Source: Methylobacterium sp. J-078 (GTDB lineage Bacteria; Pseudomonadota; Alphaproteobacteria; Rhizobiales; Beijerinckiaceae). Taken from it: 44,103 bases of DNA. Position numbers and translations under genes: made by a program. The stretch spans positions 1-44,103 of the forward strand of contig NZ_JAKSYI010000137.1 of the NCBI RefSeq assembly GCF_022829285.1. Direction: 5' to 3'. The notes beneath the pieces are model-generated. The model was not told where the DNA came from. It did no database searches and was given only the letters and a program-made list of their open reading frames with translations. This document shows, in pieces, positions 16,582 through 24,912 of the stretch. Positions within the stretch are counted from its first letter, which is position 1, and the number at the start of each line of letters is the position of its first letter.

Positions 16582-17769
16582 ATGCATTCGTACGAGCCTC
16601 ACGACGAGGGTGCGGCGGCCGAGATCGTCCGCGCGGCGGCCGCCACATCCGAGCGGCTTCGCCTTGTCGGCGGCGGGACCAAGAGCGGGATCGGCCGGCC
16701 GGCCCAGGACGAAGCCACGCTCTCCGGCGCGAATCTCACCGGCATCACCCTCTACGAGCCCGCCGAGATGGTCGTCGCCGCCCGGGCCGGGACGCCGCTC
16801 GCCGAGGTCCAGGCGCTGCTGGCCGCGCGCGGACAGATGCTGCCCTTCGAGCCCATGGACCACCGCCCCCTGATGGGCACCACCGGCGAGCCGACCTTCG
16901 GCGCAGTGGCGGCCGCCAACAATTCCGGGCCGCGCCGCATCAACGCGGGCGCCGCGCGCGACAGCCTGATCGGCGTGCGCTTCGTCAACGGACGCGGCGA
17001 GGCGATCAAGTCGGGAGGCCGCGTGATGAAGAACGTCACCGGCCTCGACCTCGTGAAGCTGATGGCGGGCTCCTGGGGCACCCTCGGCCTCCTCACCGAG
17101 GTGACGTTCAAGGTGCTGCCCGTCCAGGAGCGGATCGCGACCCTAGGGTTCTCGGACTTGAACGATGCCCGCGCCATCGCGGCCCTGAGCGCGGCCCTGG
17201 GCTCGCCCTTCGAACTCACCGGCGCCGCTCACCTGCCCGCCGGGATCGAGGGGGCCGGCCCGCGTACGCTGATGCGGATCGAAGGCTTTTCGGAGTCGAT
17301 CGACTACCGCCTCGGGGAGCTGCGCCGCCTGCTCAAGCGCTTCGGCGAGCCCGAGATCGTCGAGGGCGAGGCCGGGACCGTGCTCTGGGCGCGCATCCGC
17401 GACGCGATCGCCTTCGCCGAGCCCCGGGATCCCGCGATCTGGCGCATCTCCACCGCGCCGACCCGAGGCCCCGCCGTGACCGCCGCGATCGGCGCCCGGC
17501 GCGACGCCCGCTGGTTCTATGACTGGGGCGGCGGCCTGATCTGGCTCGCGACGGATGCGTCCGGCGATGCCGGCGCGGAGATCATCCGGACGGCCGTGCG
17601 GGCGGAGGGCGGTCACGCCACGCTGGTGCGCGCGCCCGACGCCGTCCGCGCCGCCGTGCCGGTGTTCGAACCGCTCTCCGAACCGCTGATGCGGATCACC
17701 ACCGGCATCAAGGCGGCGCATGATCCGAAGGGTCTGTTCAACCCCGGCCGGATGTATGCCGGCATCTGA
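16582..17769 (+). CDS. glcE: Glycolate oxidase FAD-binding subunit GlcE
   Basis: A 395-residue FAD-linked subunit of glycolate oxidase, which oxidises glycolate to glyoxylate. The FAD_binding_4 domain is shown by VGGGTKSGIG (about residues 29-38), GTTGEPTFGAVAAANNSGPR (about 99-118) and KNVTGLDLVKLMAGSWGTLG. The C-terminus has the family's FNPGRMY. AGGA lies 5 bases before the ATG, and a 6-bp inverted repeat GGATGC/GCATCC lies at 16546-16563. It is followed by glcF after 182 bases. The catalytic GlcD subunit is not in the window. Confidence 0.9.
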   Translation: MHSYEPHDEGAAAEIVRAAAATSERLRLVGGGTKSGIGRPAQDEATLSGANLTGITLYEPAEMVVAARAGTPLAEVQALLAARGQMLPFEPMDHRPLMGTTGEPTFGAVAAANNSGPRRINAGAARDSLIGVRFVNGRGEAIKSGGRVMKNVTGLDLVKLMAGSWGTLGLLTEVTFKVLPVQERIATLGFSDLNDARAIAALSAALGSPFELTGAAHLPAGIEGAGPRTLMRIEGFSESIDYRLGELRRLLKRFGEPEIVEGEAGTVLWARIRDAIAFAEPRDPAIWRISTAPTRGPAVTAAIGARRDARWFYDWGGGLIWLATDASGDAGAEIIRTAVRAEGGHATLVRAPDAVRAAVPVFEPLSEPLMRITTGIKAAHDPKGLFNPGRMYAGI

Positions 17770-17951
17770 GACCAAACCCGGCCGGGCGCTGCGGGACAAG
17801 GCCGCGCCGGCGGCGCTGTTCGGAGCGATTCCAAGGCTCGGCAACGGATGCAAGACACTCTAGACTGAGGGTTCAAGAACGACGATGCCGCCACGGGCCC
17901 GCCGCGAGCCGGGCCCGATAGACGGCGCGAGGGTGGACCCGAGGACACGCC

Positions 17952-19334
17952 GTGCAGACCAATTTCAGCCTGACGCAGCTCGCCGATCCGGCCATGGCGG
18001 CGTCCGAGAAGATTCTGCGGACCTGTGTCCATTGCGGCTTCTGCACCGCGACCTGCCCGACCTACCTGCTCCTCGGCGATGAGCTCGATTCACCGCGCGG
18101 ACGCATCTACCTGATCAAGGACATGCTGGAGGGCGGAAAGCCAGCGGTGCCGGAGGTGGTCAAGCATGTCGACCGCTGCCTCTCGTGCCTGTCCTGCATG
18201 ACGACCTGTCCGTCGGGGGTGCATTACATGCACCTCGTCGACCATGCCCGGGCGCATATCGAGGAAACCTATCGGCGTCCCTTGAGCGACCGGCTGCTCC
18301 GCAGCGTGCTGGCCTTCGTGCTGCCCTACCCGAACCGCTTCCGCCTGGCCCTCCTGGGGGCGAAGCTCGGCGCTCCGTTTCGGCCCCTGGTGGCGCGCCT
18401 GCCGCGGGTCGGCAACCGCCTCGCGGCCATGCTCGACCTCGCCCCGGCCCAGCTCCCGAACCGCAACCCGACCGACCGGCCCGGCACCTTCCCGCCCGAG
18501 ACGCGGGCCCTCGAGGCAAGCGCGGCCTTGCATGGCGAAACCGCGCCCGCCCGGACCGGCCGGGTCGCGCTCCTGCGGGGCTGCGCCCAGAGCGTCCTGC
18601 GCCCGGACTTCAACGAGGCGGCGATCCGTCTCCTCACCCGGCACGGGGTCGAGGTGGTCCACGCGAAGGGGGAGGGTTGCTGCGGCGCGCTCACCCATCA
18701 CATGGGCAAGGCGGACGCGTCGCACGCCCAGGCGCAGCGGACCATCGACGCCTGGATCGCCGAGATGGACGGCGCCGGCCTCGACGCGATTCTCGTGACC
18801 GCCTCGGGCTGCGGCACGACGATCAAGGATTATGGCTTCATGTTCCGCGAAGACCCGGTCTATGCGGAGAAGGCGAAGCGCGTCTCGGCCATCGCCAAGG
18901 ACGTCACCGAGTACGTGGCCACCATCGGCCTGATGCCGCCGATTGTCGAGACCGACCTCGTGGTCGCCTACCACTCCGCGTGCTCGATGCAGCACGGCCA
19001 GGGCATCCGCACCGAACCGAAGAACCTCCTGAAGACGGCGGGCTTCACCGTGAAGGACGTGCCCGAGGGGCACATCTGCTGCGGCTCGGCCGGCACCTAC
19101 AACATCCTCCAGCCCGAGATCGCCAACCGCCTGCGCGACCGCAAGGTGGCCAACATCGAGCGGATGCGCCCCGACGTCATCGCCACCGGCAATATCGGCT
19201 GCGCCACCCAGATCGGGAAGGGGACGGTGATCCCGATCGTACACACCGCGGAATTGCTCGACTGGGCGACCGGCGGCCCGAAGCCAGTGGCCCTGGAGGG
19301 GCTGCCCGAGCGGACGCTGCTGGCGGCGGAATAG
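17952..19334 (+). CDS. glcF: Glycolate oxidase iron-sulfur subunit GlcF
   Basis: A 460-residue subunit that carries electrons from the flavin subunits. Two 4Fe-4S motifs are complete: Cys25, 28, 31 and 35, and Cys76, 79, 82 and 86. Two CCG domains follow, with GEGCCGALTHH and GHICCGSAGTYN. Translation begins with GTG preceded by GAGGA; the N-terminus MQTNFSLTQLADP fits the family. A 7-bp inverted repeat GGGCCCG/CGGGCCC (17895-17916) lies in the 182-base gap after glcE. Together the two proteins need GlcD to form an active enzyme. Confidence 0.93.
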   Translation: MQTNFSLTQLADPAMAASEKILRTCVHCGFCTATCPTYLLLGDELDSPRGRIYLIKDMLEGGKPAVPEVVKHVDRCLSCLSCMTTCPSGVHYMHLVDHARAHIEETYRRPLSDRLLRSVLAFVLPYPNRFRLALLGAKLGAPFRPLVARLPRVGNRLAAMLDLAPAQLPNRNPTDRPGTFPPETRALEASAALHGETAPARTGRVALLRGCAQSVLRPDFNEAAIRLLTRHGVEVVHAKGEGCCGALTHHMGKADASHAQAQRTIDAWIAEMDGAGLDAILVTASGCGTTIKDYGFMFREDPVYAEKAKRVSAIAKDVTEYVATIGLMPPIVETDLVVAYHSACSMQHGQGIRTEPKNLLKTAGFTVKDVPEGHICCGSAGTYNILQPEIANRLRDRKVANIERMRPDVIATGNIGCATQIGKGTVIPIVHTAELLDWATGGPKPVALEGLPERTLLAAE

Positions 19335-19342
19335 GCGGCGCC

Positions 19343-20314
19343 TCAGCGCTGCAGCGGGTCCGCCATCGGAATCCAGCGGTATCCGGCGCCGTCGCGGACG
19401 ACGTGGCCGAGGGACGGGAAGGCGGTGTGATACCCGGCGACGAGGACGCGGTCGGTGGCGGCCATGTCGTAGATCGTCCGGCGGGTCGCGGCGCCGGCCG
19501 CCTTGTCCATGTCGAACAGAGCGTGCCAGTCGGGCCGCGCCAGGGAGGCGACCTCGTGATGGGCGCAGTCACCCCAGACCAGCATGCGCTGCCCTTCGCT
19601 CTCCACGTGGAAGGCGAGGTGTCCCGGCGTGTGGCCGAAGGCCGCCACCGCATCGATGCCCGGGACCAGAGCCTGGCCGGGCGCGACGAAGCGGATGCGC
19701 TCGGCGAGGGGAAGCAGGTGGCTGCGGAAGATCCGGGCCGACTTGTACTCGTTGCCGTCCGGCGAGCCCGCGAGGCGATCGTCGTTCTTCCAGAAGGCGA
19801 ATTCCCGTTCCCCCAGCACGTACCCGGCCCTGGGGAAGAGCGGCCGCCCGTCCTCCAGGAGCCCACCGATATGGTCGGTGTGGCAATGCGTGATCACCAC
19901 GAGGTCGATCGCGTCCGGTGACAGGCCGGCCTGACGGACGAGCCGCGCCAGTTGGCCGCCAGCCGGGCGCGGGACGAAGCCGACTTCGCCGTTGCCGGTG
20001 TCGAACAGGACGGTCTCGTGGCCGGTCCGGACGAGGATCGGGGTGAAGCCAGGCGTGAAACGGTCCGGCGGAAGACCGTTCTCCCGCATCAGGGCCTCGA
20101 CCTCCGCCTTCGGGCGGTCCTCGCCCACGATCGGCCAGGGGCCGTCAATGGCGACGTCGGCGTCGCGCAGCGTGGTGACGGTGAAGGCGCCGAGTCGGAC
20201 CTGGTGCAGACCGGCGGGCAGGGCCGGTGTGGGCAGGGCCGCAAGCGCCGCTCTCGGCATGGCGAAACCGGCGGCCAGGGTCGCGGCGAGATGACGGCGG
20301 GTGAGTTCGGTCAT
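19343..20314 (-). CDS. MBL-fold metallo-hydrolase, exported
   Basis: A 323-residue metallo-beta-lactamase-fold protein. The zinc motif THCHTDHIGG gives His143, His145, Asp147 and His148; FGHTPGH (His228) and Asp249 in WGDC complete the two-metal site. The N-terminus TRRHLAATLAAG followed by an Ala-rich stretch looks like a Tat signal. Substrate is unknown; family members cleave lactones, phosphoesters or thioesters. It is divergent from the AraC regulator (88 bases between starts), which probably controls it, and converges on glcF with 8 bases between stops. Confidence 0.83.
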   Translation of the reverse strand: MTELTRRHLAATLAAGFAMPRAALAALPTPALPAGLHQVRLGAFTVTTLRDADVAIDGPWPIVGEDRPKAEVEALMRENGLPPDRFTPGFTPILVRTGHETVLFDTGNGEVGFVPRPAGGQLARLVRQAGLSPDAIDLVVITHCHTDHIGGLLEDGRPLFPRAGYVLGEREFAFWKNDDRLAGSPDGNEYKSARIFRSHLLPLAERIRFVAPGQALVPGIDAVAAFGHTPGHLAFHVESEGQRMLVWGDCAHHEVASLARPDWHALFDMDKAAGAATRRTIYDMAATDRVLVAGYHTAFPSLGHVVRDGAGYRWIPMADPLQR

Positions 20315-20402
20315 CGCTGGATGTTTCCCGAGGAGCCCGGTTCCGTCAGGATGGTCGCGGGACCGGTTACCAGCGGTCTATCGCGGCGGGAGGACGCCCG
20401 AC

Positions 20403-21242
20403 TTGAACGAACGTGCTGCGCCGGCCGACCGGTCGCCCGGCCCGATCTGGCATGTGGAAGGGGCGCACACGCTCTTTGCCGGGCCGCTCGCCTACAACGC
20501 GAGCCACCAGCACGGCGCCCCGGTCTACCTCGCGGGGCTCTACGGGGCCTTCCGCATCCGCTTCCAGCCGGGGGACTGGATCACCTGCCGCACCGCCTTC
20601 ATCCCGGCCGGAATGCCGCACGAACTCGATTGCGGCGGCGATCCCCTCGGCGTCCTCTATCGCGAGCCCGATGCCGGAGCACGCGCCCTCGCCGGACTGA
20701 TGGGCCCCGCCGATCTCATCGGACCCGCCCTCGTGGGCAGGAGCGGAGAGGTGAGTGCGTTGCGGGCACTGTTCGAGCGGCGCGACGCCTGCGACTGGGT
20801 AGGCGAGGCCATCGCCGACCTCTCCGCTTTCGCAGGCCGGCGGACCGATCCACCGGTCGATCCCCGGATCGCGCGAATCCTCGTCCAACTGCGCGCCCGG
20901 CCGGAGGCTTCGATGAGCGCGGGACGGCTTGCCGACGCGGCGTCCCTGTCCTCCTCGCGGATGCAGCATCTGTTCAGCGCGACCATGGGCGTCCCGTTCC
21001 GGCGCTATCGCGGCTGGCTGCGCATGCGCCGCGCCATCGAGGCCGTCGTGCAGGGCGCCAACTTTACCCGGGCCGCGCACGAGGCGGCGTTCGCAGATCA
21101 AGCGCACTTCGCCAACGCCTTCCGGCGAACCTTCGGCGCGCCGGCCTCCTACAGCCTGCTGGACATCCGCCGCCCGACCTCCGCGCGGCTGTCAGGCTCC
21201 AGCGCGCACGTTCGCCAGCACGAACACCCGGATGGCGGATGA
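20403..21242 (+). CDS. AraC-family transcriptional regulator (TTG start)
   Basis: A 279-residue regulator. Residues about 10-90 form a cupin-like sensing domain (ASHQHGAPVYLAGLYG, then IPAGMPHELDCGG). The C-terminal 100 residues are a double helix-turn-helix of the AraC type, ending with HFANAFRRTFGAPASY. The frame is open from 20301, but a TTG at 20403 stands 8 bases after a strong GGGAGGA and starts just before the cupin, so it is chosen. It is divergent from the MBL hydrolase. Its last 51 bases overlap the ribbon-helix-helix gene on the other strand. Confidence 0.85.
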   Translation: MNERAAPADRSPGPIWHVEGAHTLFAGPLAYNASHQHGAPVYLAGLYGAFRIRFQPGDWITCRTAFIPAGMPHELDCGGDPLGVLYREPDAGARALAGLMGPADLIGPALVGRSGEVSALRALFERRDACDWVGEAIADLSAFAGRRTDPPVDPRIARILVQLRARPEASMSAGRLADAASLSSSRMQHLFSATMGVPFRRYRGWLRMRRAIEAVVQGANFTRAAHEAAFADQAHFANAFRRTFGAPASYSLLDIRRPTSARLSGSSAHVRQHEHPDGG

Positions 21243-21410
21243 GAGGTTCTGGCCCTCCCGTTCCGCATCGATGCCGCCGATCAGCGCCTGGACGGACTGG
21301 CCGCGCGCCGCCGCGATCTCCCGCAGAGCCTCCCAGAACGGGTCCTCCAGGGACACGCTGGTCCGGTGCCCGGCGATCATCACGGAGCGCTTGGTGACGC
21401 CGGTGGTCAT
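21192..21410 (-). CDS. Ribbon-helix-helix domain protein
   Basis: A 72-residue protein of the RHH_4 type: a strand (KRSVMIAGHRTSVSLED) followed by two helices (PFWEALREIAAARG and SVQALIGGIDAERE) and a conserved NLSSAIRVFVL tail. Likely a small DNA-binding protein, though members are also thought of as arylsulfate-transferase-like or simply uncharacterised. The ATG at 21410 gives the family length, with AGAGG upstream. Third gene of a fumC-DUF4169-RHH cassette common in alphaproteobacteria. It is separated here from DUF4169 by a palindromic repeat. Confidence 0.8.
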   Translation of the reverse strand: MTTGVTKRSVMIAGHRTSVSLEDPFWEALREIAAARGQSVQALIGGIDAEREGQNLSSAIRVFVLANVRAGA

Positions 21411-21464
21411 TTCGACAGCCTCTCCTCCCTCTGCGGGCAGGGTGATCGCAGATGGCACCCCGCC

Positions 21465-21576
21465 GTCATTCCGGGGCGCCGCAGGCGAGCCCGGAAACCA
21501 GAGCCGCTGACGGCGTCACCTTCGGCACCACCGGCGGGTCTGGATCCCGGGTTCCGCTGCGCGGCCCCGGGATGAC
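21465..21576. repeat. Long imperfect inverted repeat, intergenic
   Basis: A 38-base left arm (21465-21502, beginning GTCATTCCGGGG) pairs with a 38-base right arm (21539-21576, ending CCCCGGGATGAC) with about eight mismatches, around a 36-base centre. The GTCATCCCGGG...ends are those of a dispersed intergenic palindrome common in Methylobacterium-like and other Hyphomicrobiales genomes. The rest of the 286-base gap between DUF4169 and the RHH gene shows nothing else. Confidence 0.75.
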
Positions 21577-21696
21577 GTAGTGCTGCGCGCGGGCTTCTCG
21601 TCGACGCGACGCTTGGGTGATCCCTTCGGGGAGCGGGCAAGCCTAATCTCGAAACGGCGTCGGGCTACCGGGCCACGCGCGAAGTGCCGTCCCCTA

Positions 21697-21888
21697 TCAC
21701 CCCTCCGAATCCGGCCCCACCAGCTTGTGGCCCTCGTGGCGCGAAACCTCGATCGCCTTCTTGGCCTCGGCCAGGGTCTTGGCCTTCTTCGGGCGGCCGA
21801 AGGCGATGCGGTTGTCCGCGGCCTGTCGCTCCTTCTCCACCCGCGCCCGGTCCTTGCGGGCCTGGCGCAGGTTAATGATCTCCGCCAT
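21697..21888 (-). CDS. DUF4169 family protein
   Basis: A 63-residue, highly charged helical protein beginning MAEIINLRQARK, the family's signature, followed by a Lys/Arg/Glu-rich helix and an RFGRPK-like centre (AFGRPKKAK). It ends in the usual EGHKL segment. GGAGG lies 8 bases before the ATG, and its start is 14 bases after the fumC stop, so the genes are co-transcribed. Function unknown. It was hidden inside a longer open frame that runs antisense-like through fumC; only this part is real. Confidence 0.82.
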   Translation of the reverse strand: MAEIINLRQARKDRARVEKERQAADNRIAFGRPKKAKTLAEAKKAIEVSRHEGHKLVGPDSEG

Positions 21889-21902
21889 GCCGGTCGCCTC
21901 CA

Positions 21903-23315
21903 TCACTCGGCGCTGGGCGCCAGCATCGTCTCGGGACGCACCACGCGCTCGAACTCCTCGGCCGTGACGTAGCCGAGGCGCAGGGCCTCCTCCTTGAGAG
22001 TAGTGCCGTTCTTGTGCGCGGTCTTGGCGATCTCGGCGGCCTTGTCGTAGCCGATCGAGGGGGCGAGGGCGGTCACCAGCATGAGCGAGCGGCTCATCAG
22101 GTCGGCGATCTTGTCCTCGTTGGCCTTGATGCCGACGACGCAGTTGTCGGTGAAGCTCACGGCCGAATCTGCGATCAGGCGGATCGACTGCAGCACCGCG
22201 TTGGCGATGACGGGCTTGAACACGTTCAGCTCGAAATTGCCCTGGCTGCCGGCGAGGCTCACGGTGGTGCCGTTGCCGATCACCTGGGCGCAGACCATCG
22301 TGAGGGCCTCGCACTGGGTCGGGTTGACCTTACCGGGCATGATCGAAGAGCCGGGCTCGTTCTCCGGCAGGGAGAGCTCGCCGAGGCCCGAGCGCGGGCC
22401 CGAGCCGAGGAAGCGGATGTCCTGGGCGATCTTGAACAGGCCCGAGGCGAGGGCAGTCAGCGCGCCTTGCGTGAACACCAGGGCGTCGTGGGTCGCCAGC
22501 GCCTCGAACTTGTTGGCGGCCGAGGTGAAGGGCAGGCCCGTCAGCTCCGCGACCTTGGCGGCGAATTTCTCGGCAAACTCTGGATGGGCGTTGAGGCCGG
22601 TGCCGACCGCCGTGCCGCCCTGGGCGAGCGCCAGCACGCCCGGCAGCGTCGCCTTCACGCGCTCGGTGCCGAGCGCCACCTGCGCCACGTAGCCGGAGAA
22701 TTCCTGGCCGAGCGAGACCGGGGTCGCGTCCTGCAGGTGGGTACGACCGATCTTGACGATGGAGGCGAAGGACTCGGACTTGGCCTGAAGCGCGTCGTGC
22801 AGGTGCTTCAGGGCCGGCAGCAGCCGATCGTTGATCTCGCGCGAGACCGCGATGTGCATCGCGGTCGGGAACACGTCGTTGGAGGACTGGCCGCGGTTGA
22901 CGTGGTCGTTGGGGTGGACCGGCGACTTGCCGCCGCGCTTGCCCCCCAGCAGTTCGTTGGCCAGACTCGCGATCACCTCGTTGGCATTCATGTTCGACTG
23001 GGTGCCGGAGCCGGTCTGCCAGACCACCAGGGGGAATTCCTGGTCGTGCTCGCCGGAGACCACCTCGGCGGCGGAAGCCGCGACGGCCTGGGCCACCTTC
23101 GGGTCGAGGGCGCCGAGGTCCTGGTTCACCAGGGCGGCGGCCTGCTTGACCATGCCGAGGGCGTGGACGAGGGGCGCCGGCATCCGCTCCGTGCCGATCT
23201 TGAAGTTCTGGATCGAGCGCTGCGTCTGCGCGCCCCAGTAGCGATGCGCCGGAACCTCGATCGGGCCGAAGGTGTCGGACTCGGTGCGGGTGGCGGGCGT
23301 CTCGGTGGGCGACAT
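21903..23315 (-). CDS. fumC: Fumarate hydratase class II
   Basis: A 470-residue, oxygen-stable, iron-free fumarase that interconverts fumarate and malate in the TCA cycle. The signature GSSIMPGKVNP is at about residues 322-332. The substrate-binding regions TGSGTQSNMNANEV (101-114), HPNDHVNRGQSSND and GRTHLQDATPV (190-200) are intact. It is the first gene of the fumC-DUF4169-RHH cassette and is divergent from the P450 gene, with 102 bases between the starts. Confidence 0.96.
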   Translation of the reverse strand: MSPTETPATRTESDTFGPIEVPAHRYWGAQTQRSIQNFKIGTERMPAPLVHALGMVKQAAALVNQDLGALDPKVAQAVAASAAEVVSGEHDQEFPLVVWQTGSGTQSNMNANEVIASLANELLGGKRGGKSPVHPNDHVNRGQSSNDVFPTAMHIAVSREINDRLLPALKHLHDALQAKSESFASIVKIGRTHLQDATPVSLGQEFSGYVAQVALGTERVKATLPGVLALAQGGTAVGTGLNAHPEFAEKFAAKVAELTGLPFTSAANKFEALATHDALVFTQGALTALASGLFKIAQDIRFLGSGPRSGLGELSLPENEPGSSIMPGKVNPTQCEALTMVCAQVIGNGTTVSLAGSQGNFELNVFKPVIANAVLQSIRLIADSAVSFTDNCVVGIKANEDKIADLMSRSLMLVTALAPSIGYDKAAEIAKTAHKNGTTLKEEALRLGYVTAEEFERVVRPETMLAPSAE

Positions 23316-23417
23316 CGTGGCCTCTTCGTCTGGCTAAAGCGGACCCTACTTAAACCGCACGCAGTCAAACCGCGATGGCGCATCCTCAGCGGGCCGTGTG
23401 CCCGGCGCTGAATTGTC

Positions 23418-24872
23418 ATGACTTATCAGCCCTCACCGGGCCCGGAGTTGTCCTTGATGTCGCGTGCCGCCCTCGTCGAACCCGCCGCGCCCGTGCGCTT
23501 CCGGCCGGAGGTCCCGAAGCCCCTGCGCGAGCAGCCGGGGCTGTTCGGGTTCCTGAGGGCGGCGCGCGCCAATCCGCTCACGACCTGGCTCGACGTGCAT
23601 TTCGAGAAGCCGGTGGTCGCCGCCGAGGGGGCCCTCGGCCGCGTCACCGTGGTCAGCGACCCCACCCTGATCCGCTACCTCTACGTCGAGAATGCCGCCA
23701 ACTACCGCAAGGACGACCTGCAGCGGCGCGTCCTCGCCCCGGGACTCGGGAACGGCCTGCTCACCGCCGAGGGCGACGAGTGGAAGCTGCAGCGCCGGAC
23801 GCTCGCGCCGATCTTCTCGGCCCGGCACGTGCTCGGCTTCAACGTAGCCATGAACGCCGCCGGGAGCCGCATGGCGCGCCGGCTGGCACGCCGCGAGGGG
23901 GCCAGCATCGACGTCGCCCTGGAGATGACCCGCGTCACCCTCGACGTGTTGGAACGGACGATCTTCACGCAAGGGCTCGCCAGCGATCCCGACGCGCTGG
24001 GGCGCGCCATCACGCGCTTCCTCGAATCGGTCGGGCCGATCGACCCCCTCGACGTGTTCGGCCTGCCGGGCTTCATCCCGCGCATCGGCCGCCTGCGGGC
24101 GCGCCCCGCGCTCCGGTTCTTCGCCGAAGTGGTGGACGAACTCATTGCGCGCCGCCGCACCCTGATCGAACGCGACGCCGCCCCGAGCGACCTCCTTACC
24201 CTGCTCCTGAAGGCACAGGACCCGGAAACGGGACAGGGCCTCACCGATCTCGAGGTGAAGGCCAACATCGTCACCTTCATCGCCGCCGGCCACGAGACCA
24301 CCGCCAACGCGCTCACCTGGGCGCTCTACTGCCTGTCGCAGGACCCGGCAGCCCGTGCCCGAGTGGAGGCGGAGGTCGATGCCGTTCCGCCGGGCGTGGA
24401 TTTCGACGCCGACGCGCTGCCCTTCACGAAGGCCGTGATGGAAGAGACCATGCGGCTCTTCCCGCCGGTGCCCTTCATGAGCCGGCAGGCCAACGCGGAC
24501 GACCGAATCGGCCGCATCAAGATCCCGAAGGGTTCGCTGGTGATGGTGGCGCCCTACGTGCTGCACCGCCACAAGACGCTCTGGCGGGAGCCCGAGGCTT
24601 TCATGCCCGAGCGCTTCCTGCCCGAGGCCAGGGCCGATATCCCGCGCTTCGCCTACCTGCCGTTCGGAGCCGGCCCCCGCGTCTGCATCGGCCAGAGCTT
24701 CTCGCTTCAGGAGGCGGTGGTGGTGCTCGCGCACATCACCCGCGCCGCCCGCTTCACCCTGGCCGAGGACCACGCCCCGGTCATGCCGCTGCACCGGGTG
24801 ACGCTGCGGCCCGAGCACGGGCTTCGCATGACGGTGAGGCCGCGCGGCGAAGCCAACGGCCTCGACCGCTGA
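23418..24872 (+). CDS. Cytochrome P450
   Basis: A 484-residue soluble P450 monooxygenase. The I-helix oxygen-binding AGHETT, the K-helix EETMR (ExxR), PERF, and the heme loop FGAGPRVCIG with ligand Cys423 are all present. Residues 1-35 are a poorly conserved lead, and the start could be the second Met (23457) instead. No ferredoxin or reductase is adjacent, so redox partners must come from elsewhere. It lies on the opposite strand between fumC and sspB, genes that belong to one conserved neighbourhood. Substrate unknown; fatty acids or terpenoids are possible for this type. Confidence 0.92.
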   Translation: MTYQPSPGPELSLMSRAALVEPAAPVRFRPEVPKPLREQPGLFGFLRAARANPLTTWLDVHFEKPVVAAEGALGRVTVVSDPTLIRYLYVENAANYRKDDLQRRVLAPGLGNGLLTAEGDEWKLQRRTLAPIFSARHVLGFNVAMNAAGSRMARRLARREGASIDVALEMTRVTLDVLERTIFTQGLASDPDALGRAITRFLESVGPIDPLDVFGLPGFIPRIGRLRARPALRFFAEVVDELIARRRTLIERDAAPSDLLTLLLKAQDPETGQGLTDLEVKANIVTFIAAGHETTANALTWALYCLSQDPAARARVEAEVDAVPPGVDFDADALPFTKAVMEETMRLFPPVPFMSRQANADDRIGRIKIPKGSLVMVAPYVLHRHKTLWREPEAFMPERFLPEARADIPRFAYLPFGAGPRVCIGQSFSLQEAVVVLAHITRAARFTLAEDHAPVMPLHRVTLRPEHGLRMTVRPRGEANGLDR

Positions 24873-24912
24873 CGAGCAACGCTGAGGATGGAAGCGGTCA
24901 GATCGTGCCGCG

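Noticed and set aside
21697..22314. 205-residue frame running through the end of fumC
   Set aside because: Only its last 63 codons (DUF4169) are real; the rest is a frame-shifted shadow of fumC.
23352..23373. Direct repeat AAACCGC with 15-base period in the fumC/P450 gap
   Set aside because: Seven-base repeat in GC-rich DNA; too short to claim an operator without comparison.
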